This document shows, piece after piece, positions 26,355 to 34,926 of a DNA stretch of 64,000 nt. The stretch comes from Colwellia demingiae (GTDB lineage: Bacteria; Pseudomonadota; Gammaproteobacteria; Enterobacterales; Alteromonadaceae), in contig NZ_VOLT01000010.1 in the NCBI RefSeq assembly GCF_007954275.1, positions 62,001-126,000 on the forward strand. Direction: 5' to 3'. Made by a program: the position numbers and the translations under genes. Position 1 is the stretch's first letter, and each line of letters opens with the position of its first letter. Below the pieces are notes generated by a model, which was not told the origin of the DNA, did no database searches, and worked only from the letters and a program-made list of their open reading frames with translations.

Positions 26355-27110
26355 TTAAATTTTCTCAAATAACATCACAAAGCGATCCGTTTTACGGCGT
26401 AGTTCAGGAACAAAAACTAACTTAGAGTGATCATCTGCATTGTTTTCTAATATTTTGGAGGTTTTAACTAATTTAAAGCCACGTTTTTCTAAATCAGCTT
26501 TAACATATGCACTATCAATTCTATGCAGTGATTTAACATCAAGAATACCACTATTTTCTGTTGCATCATGGTCGATAACTAATAATTTCCCGCCTGATTT
26601 TAATGATTTAAGCACTTGTGGCATCACTTCATCAGCCGTGAAATTCCAGCTATCTTCTTTGAAAAACATGTCATGGAAACCCAAAACTAAAAAAGCACTA
26701 TCATAAGTATTTTCACTAAGTTTTAAGTTATCTGCCTCACTGAGTAAATAAGTAACATTTTTCAACCTGTCATTGGCAAGCCTAACTTTTATCGATTTTT
26801 CTGCATACTTTAGGTATGCCTTAGGTATTTGCAGGGTAACTTCGCCTTTTTCACCGACAACTCGCGATAGTAGTTCAGAATAATAGCCTCCACCAGCTAA
26901 CAAATCGAGTACCTTGTCACCCTTTTTAACGCCGACAAACTCGATAATTTGTGCAGGTTTTCTGCCACTATCTTGCTGGGTATCGTCATCACTTCGACCT
27001 GATAAATCGAGTGAACCGGCTAAAAGTGGTGCACTAAAAGCTAATAAAGTCATTGCAGAAAGTGCCGCTAACTTAGCGGTAATTTTCCCTTGAAATGTGT
27101 TCATACTCAT
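26355..27110 (-). CDS. Secreted class-I methyltransferase-like protein (COG4798 type)
   Basis: About 251 residues from the ATG at 27108-27110 (AAGGAAATAACA upstream). The first 31 residues form a signal peptide ending APLLA-GS. The SAM-fold motif VLDLLAGGGYYSELLSRVVG and the later GGKLLVIDHDA are those of predicted methyltransferases of this family. They are odd because the protein is exported, where SAM is not expected; the family often has this feature. The actual reaction is unknown. It is monocistronic. Confidence 0.8.
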   Translation of the reverse strand: MSMNTFQGKITAKLAALSAMTLLAFSAPLLAGSLDLSGRSDDDTQQDSGRKPAQIIEFVGVKKGDKVLDLLAGGGYYSELLSRVVGEKGEVTLQIPKAYLKYAEKSIKVRLANDRLKNVTYLLSEADNLKLSENTYDSAFLVLGFHDMFFKEDSWNFTADEVMPQVLKSLKSGGKLLVIDHDATENSGILDVKSLHRIDSAYVKADLEKRGFKLVKTSKILENNADDHSKLVFVPELRRKTDRFVMLFEKI

Positions 27111-27190
27111 TGTTATTTCCTTAGCTGTTATTATAGGTATTAAGGTTATACGTTGCGAAAATGTCACTATTAAATGAGTTTACAACGTAT

Positions 27191-27454
27191 TATACCCGTA
27201 ATCATTCAAAATGCTCGATTCAGAGTGCTTGAGCAATGTCAGTTTGAGGCGCGTCAATTAAATCATGGTCATTCCCTATTTCTTTGATGCAACAATAAAA
27301 TGGCTTTGCTCAAGCGCTTCTGCGATGGGGCTAAAAACGATTGATGCGTCGTTATTGATTTTGAGAATGGAACAACCATTCCCTTTAATCAATGCCTTGT
27401 CTCAATCGTTTTTTTCTCCCACTGAAACATGCATTTTGAATGGTCACGGGTATA
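27191..27454. repeat. Palindromic intergenic element, family A copy 3
   Basis: A 264-bp element with terminal inverted repeats of about 24 bp (TATACCCGT...CATTCAAAATGC, from 27191 inward and from 27454 inward on the other strand). Its core at 27351-27402 matches the copy at 3278-3329 at about 45 of 52 bases. A frame of 64 codons inside it is an accident of the repeat. The gap between the methyltransferase-like and diguanylate cyclase genes (27111-27530) has nothing else. Confidence 0.85.
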
Positions 27455-27530
27455 AATAAGCTAACAGTCTATAACAGTGTTTTCATTGAGCAATAAGTAA
27501 CTTGTTTCAAAATATGTAACGCGCGTTAAT

Positions 27531-28814
27531 TTAGTGCAGGTTAGGTGCAGGAAGTACTTCAATTCGATTTCGACCCTTTTCCTTTGCTAGATACATAGCT
27601 TTATCAGCATCGTTAATTAATTGGTCTAAGTTTTTATGACGTTCACTGAGCATAGAGATCCCAATACTTAAGGTCACACAAACTTCTTTACCATCCAGTG
27701 TCACGCAATGCTTAGCCAATGAATTCTGTATACGGTTAGCGGTTTCAATACCTCCGGCTATATCACAATTTGGCAAAACGATAATAAACTCCTCACCTCC
27801 ATATCTTGCTAAAAAATCAATATCACGTATTTCTTGGCTACAGATATTACAAATATGGATTAATAACTCATCACCAAATAAATGACCGAACTCGTCATTA
27901 ACATGCTTAAAAAAGTCGCAATCTAACAGTAATAACGTTAATTTATTTTTACTTCTCTTTGCCCTAGAAAATTCCATACTTGCACGCTCAAAAAGGGCGC
28001 GTCGATTGGCCACTTGAGTCAATGGGTCGGTCTTTGATAACAACTCTAATACATGTGTTCTTTCCTCAACAATTTTTTTCATAACGGTTAAGGAGACAGT
28101 AGACTCACTTAATTTTTCATTCATAGCATTAAACGCTATAGCGATACTATCAAACTCTTTAGAGTGATGAGAAAGCTGTATGTTTTGATAGTCACCACTG
28201 TGGTTTTTCTCAAAAGCATGTTTAACTTCATTCAGTGATTTTCTGACTATAGAGGTCAAGGTAAAAGCACCAAATAACAAAGCGAGTATACTGACTGCGG
28301 AAACTGTAATAATAAAAATAGCTTGATTTTTAATGGTGTTGTAAATATCTTTTTGTGCTATTGCTGATAGGTGTAAAGCATCTGATCGAATAGCTTCTAG
28401 CTGTGTCATCAACTTTGCTTTCAAATGCGTTTTTATTACCTCGCTGGCATTTTTTAGTTTGTTTTTATTTATCAGAGTAAAAAGGTTTTTCAAACTTTCA
28501 TTTTGACTTTGAAGGCTATTTTGAATGGTTAGTTGTTGATCTGTTAATTTGGGTGATGATTTGAGTAGTGCAGTGAGTTTTAACTCTAACGATTGCCAAT
28601 CATTAATACTGTAATTACTGTCATAAATATTATCATTGGCGACCAGTTGCTTTAGTGTATTTGTCTGGTTAGTGAGTTGTTGCGCATAATTATTTCGACT
28701 AAAAGCGAGCTCTATCGCCTGTGATGACCAGATGACACTGCCAAGTAACAAGACAAATAATAAACAACAACTGAGAGTGAAAAAAAAGATACGTTGCAAC
28801 AAACTGATATTCAT
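27531..28814 (-). CDS. Membrane-bound diguanylate cyclase (HAMP-GGDEF)
   Basis: 427 residues. An N-terminal membrane helix (about 8-32), a periplasmic helical sensor region (about 33-165), a second membrane helix (about 166-190), a HAMP-like linker and a GGDEF domain from about residue 265. The active site is written GGEEF, in ARYGGEEFIIVL, which is competent; RxxD-type inhibition is not obvious. It makes c-di-GMP. It begins 13 bp after the stop of the orphan binding-protein gene upstream, so the two are co-transcribed and the binding protein may supply the input signal. Confidence 0.9.
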   Translation of the reverse strand: MNISLLQRIFFFTLSCCLLFVLLLGSVIWSSQAIELAFSRNNYAQQLTNQTNTLKQLVANDNIYDSNYSINDWQSLELKLTALLKSSPKLTDQQLTIQNSLQSQNESLKNLFTLINKNKLKNASEVIKTHLKAKLMTQLEAIRSDALHLSAIAQKDIYNTIKNQAIFIITVSAVSILALLFGAFTLTSIVRKSLNEVKHAFEKNHSGDYQNIQLSHHSKEFDSIAIAFNAMNEKLSESTVSLTVMKKIVEERTHVLELLSKTDPLTQVANRRALFERASMEFSRAKRSKNKLTLLLLDCDFFKHVNDEFGHLFGDELLIHICNICSQEIRDIDFLARYGGEEFIIVLPNCDIAGGIETANRIQNSLAKHCVTLDGKEVCVTLSIGISMLSERHKNLDQLINDADKAMYLAKEKGRNRIEVLPAPNLH

Positions 28815-28827
28815 CGTAAATCTTCCT

Positions 28828-29838
28828 TTATTGGGGGATATTTACCGCATTAGGCATAACTTGCAACATAGCTCTGCTGTCAATAAAGTGCTCTATATTG
28901 GGGACTTCATTAAATTGAGTCATCTGGGTCGCAACAGCCCAAATGGCTTGTGATTCAACACTTAACATTAAAGACTGGTTGAGCCCTAGTTTGAATATAT
29001 AATCGGACCATACCCAATCAATAAATTTAGCTGAAAGTTTAAGTTCATTCATCACTATTTGTTTAGACTCAGAAGGATGAGAGGCAATATAATCAATAGC
29101 AATACTCAGTCCTTGGATAACACATTTTGCCTTTTCCACCAGTAAATTATCTGCAGTGACAGAAATCAAATTAAAACTTAAGGAGTTTAAACTTTTAGTG
29201 TTATGTATTTTAATTTGGCCATTAAGCAATTGATCGCTTTGAAATCCAAAAGGTTCCCAAGGCACGAAGGCATCAATATCATTATTTATAAAGCCATTCA
29301 TTAACTGTTCTGGTTTGTAATGATGAAGCTCTACATCTTCTATGGTTAACCCCTCAAGCGCTAACAAAGTACTCAAGAAGTATTCACTTGCAGTACCTTG
29401 AGTCACACCAACTCGCTTTCCTTTAAGATCCATGGTTGAGTTGATTTTAGCGGAGGTTCTAGTGATGAGTTTGACATCATTATCAGATTGAACAAACATT
29501 GCATGGGTGACAAATGCTTTGTTCGCCAAACTTTGAAAAGCGATAACTGAGTCTGAACTAGTACCGAAATCAACATCACCATTCATAACTTTGGCAAATG
29601 CTCTTTGTCCACCAACAACCTCATCAAATTTGACACTAACGCAAGTTTCATCGAAGGCTCCTATTGCCTTAGCAACATAGAAAGGCGTTGATAACGGTGT
29701 TTTAGAAACCGCAATCATTAGCGGATATTTTGGCTGCTGCCAATGAGATTCAAAATTAGAATAAAGCCAGACAGCACTGATAAATACAATCAGCATAATC
29801 AAAGACAAAATAAGGTTTTTATTAATCAAAATAATCAA
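28828..29838 (-). CDS. Membrane-anchored ABC-type substrate-binding protein (NMT1/SsuA-like), orphan
   Basis: 336 residues. A single hydrophobic N-terminal segment (about 9-27) with no lipobox Cys could be a signal anchor. The rest is the NMT1/SsuA/TauA fold: LMIAVSKTPLSTPFYVAKAIGAF, GDVDFGTSSDSVIAF, LKGKRVGVTQGTASEYFLSTLLALEGL and NNDIDAFVPWEPFG. Such proteins bind nitrate, sulfonates, taurine or thiamine precursors, and normally feed an ABC transporter. No permease or ATPase gene is nearby; instead the diguanylate cyclase follows directly. A ligand-sensing role is inferred. Confidence 0.82.
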   Translation of the reverse strand: MIILINKNLILSLIMLIVFISAVWLYSNFESHWQQPKYPLMIAVSKTPLSTPFYVAKAIGAFDETCVSVKFDEVVGGQRAFAKVMNGDVDFGTSSDSVIAFQSLANKAFVTHAMFVQSDNDVKLITRTSAKINSTMDLKGKRVGVTQGTASEYFLSTLLALEGLTIEDVELHHYKPEQLMNGFINNDIDAFVPWEPFGFQSDQLLNGQIKIHNTKSLNSLSFNLISVTADNLLVEKAKCVIQGLSIAIDYIASHPSESKQIVMNELKLSAKFIDWVWSDYIFKLGLNQSLMLSVESQAIWAVATQMTQFNEVPNIEHFIDSRAMLQVMPNAVNIPQ

Positions 29839-29908
29839 TACAAAATAAAGGTTTTGTTAAGTATAGAAAGGATTCATGAAATAGGATCATTGTACTGACA
29901 TTTACTTA

Positions 29909-30175
29909 TATACCCATGATACTTCAAGAGGCGAGTTTCATGATGACTGTGCGATTTATGATCGAGGCGCCTCTTTTTATTAAGGGTTGTTCCCTTAAAA
30001 AGAGAGGCAACGAAGAGCATTATTCTCTCAGACATCCCCGTAGGGCTGGTTTAGAAAAGCTTTATGCTAAGTTATTAATGTCGATAAGGGAACAACCATT
30101 ACCTTCAATCAATAACTTGCCTAAAGACGCTTCTAATTCCAGCTGAATCCTGTCTCTTGAGGTAACATGGGTATA
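29909..30175. repeat. Palindromic intergenic element, family A copy 4
   Basis: A 267-bp element. Its ends (TATACCCATGxTACxTCAAG) repeat in inversion at 29909 and 30175, and its core at 30071-30122 matches the 3278 copy at about 42 of 52 bases. Two further inner arms (AAGGGTTGTTCCCTTA near 29980 and GATAAGGGAACAACC near 30090) pair with each other. A 76-codon frame inside it is spurious. Confidence 0.85.
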
Positions 30176-30249
30176 CATCAGTAACACCTTAATTAGTAAG
30201 ACCTATAGCACTTAAAAGTGCCTTAACCCTCGTTATTTCCTCCCTAATA

Positions 30250-30269
30250 TTATGACAAGTACGTCATAA
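30250..30269. promoter_or_regulatory. Palindrome upstream of the TonB receptor gene
   Basis: TTATGAC and GTCATAA face each other around AAGTAC, about 170 bp before the start codon. Arms are perfect. It could be an operator for a dimeric regulator, but no regulator can be named. The remaining stretch 30176-30436 presumably holds the promoter. Confidence 0.3.
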
Positions 30270-30436
30270 GTCTTTTCACCTTTACTTCACTTCGATATTC
30301 ATCACGAGCAAATAGTATAAATTACACTTTCTAACAGTTTTTCGACACTTAGATTACTGATTTTTACATCAGCGTTCGTCAAAATTAGTCCATAACTAAT
30401 TCGCATTACACCCAGAAAAAGACAGGGAAGCTAGAA

Positions 30437-32542
30437 ATGAAAACAACATCTACCACTAGTTTGGCTAGTTCACTTTTAATGCTCATAGCGGCAATGCCTG
30501 TCACTACATTGGCAGCATCAGAAGAAAGTGCAGAAAAAAACTCAAATAAAAGCACTGTTGAAGCGACAGACAAAAAAGCAATAGGTCAAGACATTGAAGT
30601 TATCGAAGTCACCTCAAGACGTAACCAAGCCAATAGTGAGATGACTGAACAAACTGAGCAGTTAATGAGTGTTGCAGGTATTGGCAATGATCCTTTAAGC
30701 GCCGTTTATAGTTTACCCGGTATTGTTTACGCTGGTGGTGATACTGGTTCACCGGCAGTGCGCGGCTCTTCTCCCGAAGATAATGCCTTTTACATTGATG
30801 ACATGCCTGCAGGTTACATATTCCATTTATTTGGCGACAGCATTTTTAATGAAAACCTAATTCAAGATTTCACCTTACATCCAGCTGCATTTGGCAGTGA
30901 ATATGGCAATGCCACGGGTGGTGTTTTTGATGTGCAATTACGCGATCCTCGACACAAAGATATCACAACTACCGTTGACTTAAGCATGCTCAAAAGTGGC
31001 GTTATGATCGAAGGTGAAACCTTTGAAGACCAAGCTTTTTACGTGTCTTATCGTCGTAGTCAGATCCACCTATTTTTACCCGAGGGAGAAGAAGATGAGG
31101 GATATACGATATTTAAAGCCCCGATAAGTGAAGATTACCAAGGTAAATATCAATGGTTAATAGGTGATGCTCATAAACTTACCTTAAGTGCTTCTGGAGC
31201 CAGCGATACCGGTGGCGTTAATATTTCTGAAAAATCAGAAGAAGGTCGAATTGACCCTGATAGTGTTGGTGATTTTAAAATATTGACCAAATTCGATAGC
31301 CAAAGTCTTTCATGGCAATACTATGGCGATGAAGAAAAAATAATGCAGTTAGTCGCAGGCCATACGATCAACAAAACTGACCAGATTTTTGGTAAAGGGC
31401 AGTTTATCAAAGTTGATGAAGAGTCCTATAATGTGCGTTTTTCATCACAAATTACCTGGCTTGATAATCATAAGTTAGGTTTTGGATTTGACTACAGTAA
31501 ATCAGACGTTGATTACAGTTTCGATATGATCCCTTATTACTGCACGGAAAATGATGCCGACTGTAATGAAAACAAAGGTGATCGCATTCAAGATGTTGCC
31601 AAGCTCACTGATGAAGATATCGCCGTTTATATTCATGATATTTGGCAACTAAGTGATGCTTGGCAGCTAACTGTTGGCCTTAGAGCTGAACGTAACGATT
31701 ACACCGACCAAAGTTTTGTTCATCCTAGGGTAGCCTTAGATTGGTTCGCTACCGATGACTTAACCTTTAAGGCAAAGGCAGGTACTTATAGCCGTTTTCC
31801 TGATGTTGATACCGCATTAAATAAACTAGGCAACCCAAAGATAAAATCACCACAATCAACGCATTACTCATTAGGTGTTGATTATGATTTAAATGGCATT
31901 TGGTTCACCTCACTAGATATCTACCATAAAGAGCTAACTAAGTTGCCCCGCTCTGTTGATGAAAATACGGCCGTAGAGGATGCTGATGTGCACTATACCA
32001 ATGATACCTCAGGTGATGCACAAGGAATTGAGTGGCTAGTTAGACATGAACGCAATAATGGTTGGTTTGGCTGGGCATCTTTAAGTTGGTCACAAAGTCA
32101 ACGTACTGATGACTTGACTAATGTCACTGCTGATTACTACTTAGATACCCCTTTGGTCGCCAATATTGTTGTCAATTATGAGTTAAATGAACGTTGGGAT
32201 TTTGGTTTGCGTTTCACCCTGCGCAGTGGGGCAAAATACACACCTATCGTTGGTTTGCGTGAAAACCCTGACTATGATGATCACTTCTTACCGACTTATG
32301 GTGAGTTAAACGCAAAAACATTACCGGTATATCATCGCTTAGATTTAGAAGCTAATTACAAGACAAATTATTGGGGCTACGACGCGCAATGGACTTGGGC
32401 AATTATCAATGCCATGGCACAGAAAAATGTCTCTGGTTATTACTACGATCCTAGTGATAACGACAGCCTGACTGAATACAATGTGTCGGGCGAAGAAGAT
32501 ATTGGCGTATTTCCCTATATCGGTTTAAAGATGACTTTCTAA
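30437..32542 (+). CDS. TonB-dependent receptor
   Basis: 701 residues. Signal peptide to about residue 27 (TTLAA-SEES), then a Ser/Lys/Glu-rich spacer. A plug domain follows (from IEVIEVTSRRNQ, about residue 54) with SLPGIVYAGGDTGSPAVRGSSPEDNAFYIDDMP, and then a 22-strand-type barrel ending in GLKMTF, with aromatic C-terminal residue. Transport is energised by TonB-ExbBD. The segment is similar to receptors that lack an N-terminal signalling extension. The gene precedes a MipA-DUF3019-two-component block on the same strand; the ligand is unknown. Confidence 0.9.
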   Translation: MKTTSTTSLASSLLMLIAAMPVTTLAASEESAEKNSNKSTVEATDKKAIGQDIEVIEVTSRRNQANSEMTEQTEQLMSVAGIGNDPLSAVYSLPGIVYAGGDTGSPAVRGSSPEDNAFYIDDMPAGYIFHLFGDSIFNENLIQDFTLHPAAFGSEYGNATGGVFDVQLRDPRHKDITTTVDLSMLKSGVMIEGETFEDQAFYVSYRRSQIHLFLPEGEEDEGYTIFKAPISEDYQGKYQWLIGDAHKLTLSASGASDTGGVNISEKSEEGRIDPDSVGDFKILTKFDSQSLSWQYYGDEEKIMQLVAGHTINKTDQIFGKGQFIKVDEESYNVRFSSQITWLDNHKLGFGFDYSKSDVDYSFDMIPYYCTENDADCNENKGDRIQDVAKLTDEDIAVYIHDIWQLSDAWQLTVGLRAERNDYTDQSFVHPRVALDWFATDDLTFKAKAGTYSRFPDVDTALNKLGNPKIKSPQSTHYSLGVDYDLNGIWFTSLDIYHKELTKLPRSVDENTAVEDADVHYTNDTSGDAQGIEWLVRHERNNGWFGWASLSWSQSQRTDDLTNVTADYYLDTPLVANIVVNYELNERWDFGLRFTLRSGAKYTPIVGLRENPDYDDHFLPTYGELNAKTLPVYHRLDLEANYKTNYWGYDAQWTWAIINAMAQKNVSGYYYDPSDNDSLTEYNVSGEEDIGVFPYIGLKMTF

Positions 32543-32683
32543 TCAAGAGTTAACTACCTTTACTATTCAAGGTGTTGATAGCTGTTATCAATCAAGGTAC
32601 ATGTTTCATAACGCACATTGAATGGTACTGGATTTAAGTTTACTTACACTTTTTAAACAATAAAAATGAACAGCTAAGCACAA

Positions 32684-32715
32684 GTAACATTTACACCGTG
32701 GTAACATATAGTTAC
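32684..32715 (+). promoter_or_regulatory. Repeated GTAAC motif upstream of the mipA-like gene
   Basis: GTAACAT occurs at 32684-32690 and 32701-32707, with an inverted GTTAC at 32711-32715, 30-60 bp before the mipA-like start. Direct repeats of this kind are typical binding sites of OmpR-type regulators, and one is encoded 1.5 kb downstream. The link is inferred. Confidence 0.3.
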
Positions 32716-32743
32716 TTTTTGTAAATACGCTTTGTGCTTTGCT

Positions 32744-33664
32744 ATGTCCTTTAAAAAAAATAATATCAGACAACCACAGAATCAAAGCTTTTCTTGGCTA
32801 CTCGCCATTAGCTTGGTGATATTTAGCTCCTTAAGTTACGGGCAAGATAACAGTGACAACCAAGAGAATAATGCCAACAAACCGGTTATTAAAGATGGTT
32901 TTGAATGGCAAATTTTACTAGATCTCTCTTTAATTTATGATCCTACAATCATAGCCGGCATCGAACAGGAAAAATTATCAGAATATCTTCTGCCAGGTTT
33001 GTTGGTTGATATTTCTTACAAAGGCTTTTATTTACAAAGCAACCAAAGACGCTCACATGTACTACTTGGCGCTACCGAATTAGGTTACCAACTATTTATT
33101 GAAGAAGAATGGCAACTTGATCTGATACTAAAAGCTTACATGCAAGGTTACGATTCTGACTCCTTGATTGAGTACGGTGGTGGCGACGAAGAGTTGCTAA
33201 CTGGATTAAAAGAACGTGAAGTTACTATCGGTGCAGCGATACGTTACTCACAGTATTTTGAAAATGCATTATTTCGCATTGATTTTGCTTATGGCAGTTC
33301 AGGTGAAGATGAAAACGAAAATCATGTCGGTGGCCTTATCATTGATAGCTTCTACAGCTATTTATTACCCTATAAAAATTGGGATATCTATTTAGGTGCT
33401 GGTTTAACTTATTTTAGCCAAGATATTATTAATTATTATATTGGTGTTAGTCCTGATGAAGTATTAGCAACGAGGCCAGAATACAACGCCAGTGGAAGTT
33501 TTAGAGGACAAGCTGAGGTTTATGCGCAATATCCCTTATCAGAAAGCTGGTCTTTTCATACCGGTATCACCCACAGTTATTTTTCAAATAATGTAAAAGA
33601 AAGCCCCTTAGTTGATACTAACCAAGTTACCCAAGTTACGCTTGGAGTGATGTATGTATTTTAA
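32744..33664 (+). CDS. MipA/OmpV family outer-membrane protein
   Basis: About 306 residues from the ATG at 32744; a TTG four codons upstream is the other choice. Residues 1-33 or so are a signal peptide (FSSLSYGQ-DN), followed by a short Asn/Asp-rich linker and a 12-strand-type barrel that ends GVMYVF. The pattern is MipA/OmpV: GLLVDISYKGFYLQSNQRRSHVLLG and EVTIGAAIRYSQYF. Its stop overlaps the DUF3019 start by 11 bp. In related bacteria this protein is paired with a DUF3019 protein and a two-component system, as here. Confidence 0.78.
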   Translation: MSFKKNNIRQPQNQSFSWLLAISLVIFSSLSYGQDNSDNQENNANKPVIKDGFEWQILLDLSLIYDPTIIAGIEQEKLSEYLLPGLLVDISYKGFYLQSNQRRSHVLLGATELGYQLFIEEEWQLDLILKAYMQGYDSDSLIEYGGGDEELLTGLKEREVTIGAAIRYSQYFENALFRIDFAYGSSGEDENENHVGGLIIDSFYSYLLPYKNWDIYLGAGLTYFSQDIINYYIGVSPDEVLATRPEYNASGSFRGQAEVYAQYPLSESWSFHTGITHSYFSNNVKESPLVDTNQVTQVTLGVMYVF

Positions 33665-34073
33665 TGTTGGCAAAGGAATTGCCATTGTTTTACCAACACT
33701 GCTTTATTGCTTACTGGTGTGTAAGCAAGTTAGTGCAAATGAGCTAACAGTAGATAACGAAGTGGTTTTTACTGCCCTGCCCGAGCAGTGTGTAACATTA
33801 AGGCAAGGGCGTAGTTGTTTTGCCACCGTAGAATTGCAATGGCAATCACCTTCAAAACAAAGTTTTTGTTTATATCAAGAAGGTGAAGAGAAACAATTAG
33901 CTTGTTGGAAAAATAGTAACAATGTTCAGATAAAAATAGACTTCGAATCAAATAAAAGTGTCAAATATCAGTTACGTAAAGAAACTAACAATAAAGTCGT
34001 AGCCGAAGCTCAAGTTGAAGTAAGTTGGCAGCATAAAAATACCGCGCGTAAACGTCGCTGGCGACTATTTTAG
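33654..34073 (+). CDS. DUF3019 secreted protein
   Basis: 139 residues with a signal peptide (about 1-28, cut near QVSA-NEL). Mature sequence: a beta-sandwich-like segment with the cysteines CVTLRQGRSCFATVELQW and SFCLYQ...KQLACW, probably two disulfides, and a basic C terminus RKRRWRLF. This is the DUF3019 family, which is found with MipA and OmpR-type regulators in Shewanella-like bacteria. Its function is unknown; a periplasmic partner or sensor for the two-component system is inferred. It overlaps the mipA-like gene by 11 bp, so translational coupling is likely. Confidence 0.8.
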   Translation: MYFNVGKGIAIVLPTLLYCLLVCKQVSANELTVDNEVVFTALPEQCVTLRQGRSCFATVELQWQSPSKQSFCLYQEGEEKQLACWKNSNNVQIKIDFESNKSVKYQLRKETNNKVVAEAQVEVSWQHKNTARKRRWRLF

Positions 34074-34183
34074 TAATAGCTAGCTATTGCGATTGTAAGT
34101 AACGACATCATTGGATATTCAAGTCATTTTAAAATGATCATTTATCTTGGTCAAATGGATATAACACAGTAGGAATAAGCAAA

Positions 34184-34924
34184 ATGTACAATATATTATT
34201 GGTGGAAGATGACATTAGCCTAGCCGACTGGGTGTGTGAATATTTAACCGAGCAAGGATTTAATGTTACCCATGTTGCTCGTGGCGATCTAGTACTTGAT
34301 GTGATCAAAAAAAACACCACTGACATAGTGTTACTTGACGTTATGTTACCTGGACTCAATGGTATAGAAGTATGTCGCCTTATCCGCCAGCATGAACAGA
34401 GCAAACAAGTTCCGATTATTATGCTAACCGCCCGCGCCGATGAATTTGATGAAGTAATCGGCTTAGAAGCTGGCGCTGATGATTATGTGATAAAACCGGT
34501 TCGTCCCCGCGCCTTATTAGCACGAATAAACCGTCAGTTAAGCCATAATGATAAAGTAGAGCCCGATCTCAATGCCCCACTGGTTTTTGGGCAACTTACC
34601 ATTAACCAAGAAGCAAAACGTGTGCTTTATCAGGGAAAAGAGGTTGAGTTATCAACCAGTCTATTTGCCTTTCTCACTTATCTGGCACAGCATGCTGGTA
34701 ATGTTGTTGATAGAGACTCTGTTTTTAAAGCCCTTAAAAAACGTGAATATGATGGCCAAGATAGACGCTTTGACGTTATGTTATCCACCTTACGTAAGCT
34801 CTTTAATGACGATCCACAAAAGCCACAAAAGTTTAAGACCATTTGGGGTAAAGGTTATTTATTTGTTAGTGATGCTTGGCAAGATAATTCTCAAGATAAG
34901 CCAGTGTGCGATATTGAAGAATAG
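34184..34924 (+). CDS. OmpR/PhoB-type response regulator
   Basis: 246 residues. Receiver domain 1-120: acidic pair LVEDD near residues 7-10, phosphoacceptor Asp in VLLDVMLPG (about 53), Thr in MLTARAD (about 83), Lys in YVIKPVRP (about 105). The C-terminal winged helix (about 135-235) reads LTINQEAKRVLYQGKEVELSTSLFAFLTYLAQHAGNVVDRD and ends IWGKGYLFV. Two bases separate its stop from the kinase start. It probably controls the envelope genes upstream. Confidence 0.95.
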   Translation: MYNILLVEDDISLADWVCEYLTEQGFNVTHVARGDLVLDVIKKNTTDIVLLDVMLPGLNGIEVCRLIRQHEQSKQVPIIMLTARADEFDEVIGLEAGADDYVIKPVRPRALLARINRQLSHNDKVEPDLNAPLVFGQLTINQEAKRVLYQGKEVELSTSLFAFLTYLAQHAGNVVDRDSVFKALKKREYDGQDRRFDVMLSTLRKLFNDDPQKPQKFKTIWGKGYLFVSDAWQDNSQDKPVCDIEE

Positions 34925-34926
34925 CT

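Noticed and set aside
27265..27459. 64-codon frame inside a repeat
   Set aside because: It is wholly inside the element at 27191-27454, and the other copies do not keep the frame.
29916..30146. 76-codon frame inside a repeat
   Set aside because: It is wholly inside the family A element at 29909-30175 and has no protein-like conservation across the copies.
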